Origin: Roseibium marinum
GTDB taxonomy: Bacteria > Pseudomonadota > Alphaproteobacteria > Rhizobiales > Stappiaceae
Assembly (NCBI RefSeq): GCF_002906165.1
Contig: NZ_PPCN01000006.1
Span: forward strand, 124,001-188,000
Reading direction: 5' to 3'
Length of the DNA stretch: 64,000 nt
Of the stretch, positions 60,689 through 64,000 are shown one piece after another. The translations under genes and the position numbers were made by a program. The stretch's first letter is position 1; every line of letters starts with the position of its first letter. The notes under the pieces were generated by a model. It was not told where the DNA came from. It did not search any database and worked only from the letters and a program-made list of their open reading frames with translations.

Positions 60689-62011
60689 TCACCATTTGAA
60701 AATGTTTCTCAGCGCACTGGTGGGTGAATCGAGCGTCTTATAGCGGTCGCTTCTGCTCAATTCCTCGATGATCATGTCCTGCCGCTGAACATCGAGCCCT
60801 TTGGCCGATTCCCTCAGTATCAACACCTGATTGTCCACGGACCTGCTGCTGCTTTCTTTCACAGCGTCCAGGCTGGACGAGACAGAGCGGGGGTCTTCCA
60901 GCAAATACAGGAACTCCGCCGCCTGGTAACGGATGGTCTTGTCCTCATCGGCTGCAGCCTCGACAAAATACGGAAATTCGTCGGTTGTCAGTTCATTCGA
61001 GATATCGGTTCTCAGGGTCTCGTCGGTCCGCAGCATTTCCGAAAGTATATACGTCACGCCAACCCGGATGCGGTAGTCGTCCACGCTCCCGCCGCTTGCT
61101 GCCACGAAGGCATCGGTCAGTTGATTGACGGCGGACGGACCTGCCCTGACCAACAGATCGCGGGCGTTTCGCCGCCGGTAGATTTCCTCGCTTTTCAGGT
61201 CGTCTATCAGTGTTCCTATTTCCGTTGGGTTCAGATCGAGGTTTTCCGGACCTACAGCAGCTGCTTCGGCCCGCGCGGATATCCCGAAAAGGCTAAAATC
61301 CGCTGACTGCGGTGCCTTGGGAGAAGAATCCCTTGCGAGCGTGTCTCTTTCCTCGAACAGCACGACTTCACCATCCATGACCACCCGGTTTTCGTAATCA
61401 AATGTCAACTGCAGAAACTCGTCTCCGGACGAGATGTGGCCGAGCATGCGCTCTTCGAACAAATCCGAATTCGCATAAAGCTGGTAAAATTCTCTTCCGG
61501 AATTTTTCTCGATGGTATCGACCTGCATCCTGACCCGGCGGCTCTTCAGATCCCTGCCGACATTCAAAAACCGGATCGTCGAGGTGGAGCGGTCTCTGTA
61601 GACATACATCGGATGCTCATCGATTATCCGCAGGTCCGCGACCTTTGAAAAATCTCCTTCCAGGCTTCCCTTGATAAAGTCATTGGGAACCGGAACGTCA
61701 GTGAATTGCTGGAGAACCAGAAAGAGCAAGACTGCGGTTGCGCCGGCTCCCGTGGCCGACCAGCCCGCCCAGCGTCCGGAGACCTGCGTTCCGAACATCG
61801 CCAAAACGATGCCGAAGCCCACACAAATTGTCAAAGACGAAGCGACCTGATTGCGGCCCATGAACAGGATCGTGGTGCCAAGTACGACGAGAAAAAGCCC
61901 GACGAACACGCCTGCCAGCATCTGCCGTTCGGAAATCAGCTTAGAATTCAATGCAGAGCCGGCCGCCGACGGCAGCCCGTTTGGTAAATTCGGATTATGT
62001 AAACCAGACAT
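60689..62011 (-). CDS. HEAT-repeat membrane protein, unknown function
   Basis: The 440-residue protein has three membrane segments near the N-terminus (about 32-50, 56-75 and 82-102). A soluble domain of about 170 residues follows, and then HEAT-like helical repeats (about 265-430: LKSEEIYRRRNARDLLVRAG, YRIRVGVTYILSEML and DEDKTIRYQAAEFLYLL). The soluble parts most likely face away from the cytoplasm or form a protein-binding platform. Its start lies 227 bp from, and divergent to, a secreted metacaspase gene, suggesting a functional link. Confidence 0.8.
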   Translation of the reverse strand: MSGLHNPNLPNGLPSAAGSALNSKLISERQMLAGVFVGLFLVVLGTTILFMGRNQVASSLTICVGFGIVLAMFGTQVSGRWAGWSATGAGATAVLLFLVLQQFTDVPVPNDFIKGSLEGDFSKVADLRIIDEHPMYVYRDRSTSTIRFLNVGRDLKSRRVRMQVDTIEKNSGREFYQLYANSDLFEERMLGHISSGDEFLQLTFDYENRVVMDGEVVLFEERDTLARDSSPKAPQSADFSLFGISARAEAAAVGPENLDLNPTEIGTLIDDLKSEEIYRRRNARDLLVRAGPSAVNQLTDAFVAASGGSVDDYRIRVGVTYILSEMLRTDETLRTDISNELTTDEFPYFVEAAADEDKTIRYQAAEFLYLLEDPRSVSSSLDAVKESSSRSVDNQVLILRESAKGLDVQRQDMIIEELSRSDRYKTLDSPTSALRNIFKW

Positions 62012-62238
62012 CTTTCCCTCCCAGAAGAAATTAAATGGAGGTCTTAATCAGCAATCCATGAACTTTACTTGCATTTCTGATTTTTTGCAATCTTTACTAG
62101 CATCGAGGCGGCCGGAAACCGGCGTTAATTGGCCCAAGTCTCCGGCATGATTTCAGTCTTCGAGACCACTACAAAGCAAATGTCTCTTGCCTTAACCGGT
62201 GCCAGAAGGTTTTCTTGGCGCATTGCTGGAGACCTCAA

Positions 62239-63585
62239 ATGAATTTCATTTTTCAAATTGTGAACCGCTGCTGGTTGATGGCATTGCTGTTTTCCCTGCC
62301 TTCGGCCGCGATTGCGGCCGGCAAGGTCGCACTGGTCATCGGCAACGGCGCTTACCGATCGATGCCCGCGCTGGCGAACCCTTCGAATGACGCCAACCTG
62401 ATCGCAGGCAAACTCACCGGGCTCGGCTTTGACGTTGTCCGGATTATCGATGGCGACCGCCGGGACTTCCATGACGGCCTCACCCGGTTCGGGCGCAGGG
62501 CGCAAGGAGCGGACGTCGCCCTGGTATTTTACGCCGGCCACGGCGTCCAGGTGAACGGCCGCAACTGGCTGTTGCCGGTGGATGCGGACATTCTGGCCTC
62601 GACGGACCTGCCGGGCCAGGCGGTCAAGGCCGACGACCTTCTGGAAATCATGGACGTTTCGGGGGCGCGGTTGAAGCTGGTCTTCCTGGATGCTTGCCGC
62701 AACAATCCCCTGCCGCGCTCCCTGTCACGGGGGACCACAAACGGCCTGGCCCGGCTGGAAGCCAACGCGGCGGGCATGATGATTGCCTTTGCCACCTCGC
62801 CCGGCGATGTCGCGCTGGACGGATCGGGTTCCAACAGCCCCTTCACCGAAGCGCTGGCCCGTCTTATCGGCACGCCCGATCTGGAAGTCCGCCATCTGAT
62901 GGGCCGCGTGCGGGAAAGCGTCTACTCATCGACGGGCGAACGCCAGCTTCCCTGGCTGAACGAGGCCCTCATCGGCGAATTCTATTTCGGCGGAAAGTCG
63001 CAGGACGGCCCGCAGTCCGTTGCCGTATATACACCGGCGAACACCCCGGGGGACACGGGGTCGGAAAGCAAGAGGACCGAGAGCCTGGCGGCGACCCGTC
63101 ACAATCCCCTGCCGGAGTACGCGGCGACAAGTTGCAGCCCGGCGCGCTCGGGAAGCGGCGCCTTGCAGGTCTGCGCCAGTTCCGTACTCGACCCGCAATA
63201 CGGCAACCGTTACGGCCCGGGCAACCTGCTCGATGGCGAGACTTCGACCGCCTGGGTCGAGGGCGTTTCCGGAGATGGGTCAGGGGAAAAGGTCCTGTTA
63301 GCCTTTGACCGGCCGAGATGGCTCCAGGGCTTTGAAATCGTCAACGGTTACGCCAAGAACCAGGACATCTTTCACAAGAACGCCCGCATAAGGACCGCCA
63401 ACATCACCCTGTCCGACGGCACGAGCCGGACCCTCAGCCTGAGCGACACGATGGACGCCGAGCGCTATGTCTTCGACGCACCTGTGGAGGCCGCATGGCT
63501 GGAGTTCGAAATCGGTTCGGTGTTCCCCGGATCCAAATACAAGGACACGGCCATCTCCGAGGTGATCCCCCTGTTTGACGAGTGA
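62239..63585 (+). CDS. Secreted metacaspase-like C14 peptidase with C-terminal glycan-binding-like domain
   Basis: The 448-residue protein has a signal peptide (about 1-27). A caspase-fold domain holds the catalytic dyad: His101 in VFYAGHGVQV and Cys153 in VFLDACRNNPLP, plus KVALVIGNGAYRSMPALANP at the first strand. A Pro/Ser/Thr-rich linker (about 260-295) leads to a discoidin-like domain (about 305-448: NRYGPGNLLDGETSTAWVEG and ISEVIPLFDE). GGAG lies 7 nt before ATG 62239. Such proteins cleave after basic residues in metacaspases or act without known substrate. Confidence 0.9.
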   Translation: MNFIFQIVNRCWLMALLFSLPSAAIAAGKVALVIGNGAYRSMPALANPSNDANLIAGKLTGLGFDVVRIIDGDRRDFHDGLTRFGRRAQGADVALVFYAGHGVQVNGRNWLLPVDADILASTDLPGQAVKADDLLEIMDVSGARLKLVFLDACRNNPLPRSLSRGTTNGLARLEANAAGMMIAFATSPGDVALDGSGSNSPFTEALARLIGTPDLEVRHLMGRVRESVYSSTGERQLPWLNEALIGEFYFGGKSQDGPQSVAVYTPANTPGDTGSESKRTESLAATRHNPLPEYAATSCSPARSGSGALQVCASSVLDPQYGNRYGPGNLLDGETSTAWVEGVSGDGSGEKVLLAFDRPRWLQGFEIVNGYAKNQDIFHKNARIRTANITLSDGTSRTLSLSDTMDAERYVFDAPVEAAWLEFEIGSVFPGSKYKDTAISEVIPLFDE

Positions 63586-63624
63586 TCCCAACTGTCGTCA
63601 ACAGGGACCCGGATACGGCCGCCG

Positions 63625-64000
63625 CTACCGGCGCTCGATCGCAAAATCGAAGGCCGTGCCGGGAAACGGTTCGCCTTGAAGAGTGAAATGCCACCACTCG
63701 CCCGGATAATTCCGGAAACCGCCGCGTTGCATCAGTGCGACGAGTTTCCGCCGCAGTATCTGCGCGGAAACCGCAACCGCCGTCGACTCTGTTCGGCTGG
63801 CAGGGTCGAAGCAGTCGAACGGGGTCCCGAAATCGGCGGTCTCCCGATCCTTGCGGGCGCAGGCTGCCCGGGCATCGGGCTCATGCGCCGGGCCGGAGAG
63901 CAGTTCCAGCGCAACATCGACGGTGGACCCCCGGGCGTGGCTGCTTTTCGCGCCGATATAGCCCTGCCGGATCAACTGCGCCCTTGACACATTCGGGTAA
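63625..64000 (-). CDS. D-alanyl-D-alanine dipeptidase, 5' end outside window
   Basis: This is the C-terminal part of a VanX/DdpX-type zinc dipeptidase. The frame is open to the window edge (YPNVSRAQLIRQGYIGAK). Zinc ligands and catalytic Glu are visible in SSHARGSTVDVAL (His, Asp) and PGEWWHFTL (Glu, His). It hydrolyses D-Ala-D-Ala, in the periplasm or cytoplasm depending on the missing N-terminus. Confidence 0.93.
   Translation of the reverse strand, partial: YPNVSRAQLIRQGYIGAKSSHARGSTVDVALELLSGPAHEPDARAACARKDRETADFGTPFDCFDPASRTESTAVAVSAQILRRKLVALMQRGGFRNYPGEWWHFTLQGEPFPGTAFDFAIERR

Overview
The window reads as a high-G+C alphaproteobacterial chromosome segment. Family content points to the Hyphomicrobiales, possibly near Roseibium/Stappia: an ethylmalonyl-CoA pathway pair (ecm/ccr), pqqABCDE, copper nitrite reductase, LacI- and ROK-controlled ABC importers, and a RES/Xre toxin-antitoxin. 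This placement is an inference from gene content, not from a marker gene. No rRNA, tRNA, CRISPR array or recognisable transposase was seen.

Layout. 1-5.9 kb: denitrification and metal resistance (pseudoazurin 3' end, nnrS, nirV-nirK with an FNR/NnrR-like box, chrBA). 6-10.2 kb: a lower-G+C accessory stretch with a large secreted LysM protein and a membrane protein of unknown function. 10.2-16.6 kb: an AfuABC-like importer operon with an IMPase-family phosphatase and a divergent LacI regulator. 16.6-22.6 kb: a spermidine-synthase-like protein, a RES/Xre toxin-antitoxin with two palindromic operators, a YqaA protein, a secreted phytase-like esterase preceded by a four-unit Pho-box-like repeat, and a GNAT protein. 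22.6-26.6 kb: a compact apparently co-transcribed cluster (arm-less HU-like protein, radical SAM/SPASM enzyme with an unusual cysteine motif, 2OG-Fe(II) hydroxylase, CmcI-like methyltransferase) that looks like an undescribed peptide- or protein-modification pathway. 26.7-35.8 kb: an MFS exporter, a small secreted protein, arsR-arsC, a PLP-lyase/M24 peptidase/EutA-like catabolic trio, asd, and a chemoreceptor that lacks its second membrane segment. 35.8-42 kb: a ROK regulator, a PotABCD-type importer and a glycerophosphodiesterase. 42.2-46.4 kb: pqqABCDE followed by a TenA-like protein. 46.5-55.1 kb: beta-carbonic anhydrase, a hydrophilic orphan, ecm/ccr back to back, a methyltransferase and several secreted proteins including a GH25 lysozyme. 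55.26-56.86 kb: a very A+T-rich islet between 27-bp direct repeats (26/27 identical), carrying a translationally coupled three-gene operon of unknown proteins. 56.9-64 kb: cation/proton antiporter, exonuclease III, quinone reductase, an RNA methyltransferase, a HEAT-repeat membrane protein divergent from a secreted metacaspase, and the 3' part of a D-Ala-D-Ala dipeptidase.

How the parts fit. Pseudoazurin, NirK, NirV and NnrS form an anaerobic nitrite-respiration and NO-tolerance set. The two importers each end in a phosphatase or phosphodiesterase, and a third locus carries Pho-box-like repeats, which together suggests scavenging of organic phosphate. Ecm and Ccr serve acetyl-CoA assimilation. 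The two loci most worth following up are the 22.6-26.6 kb modification cluster and the 55.3-56.8 kb islet.
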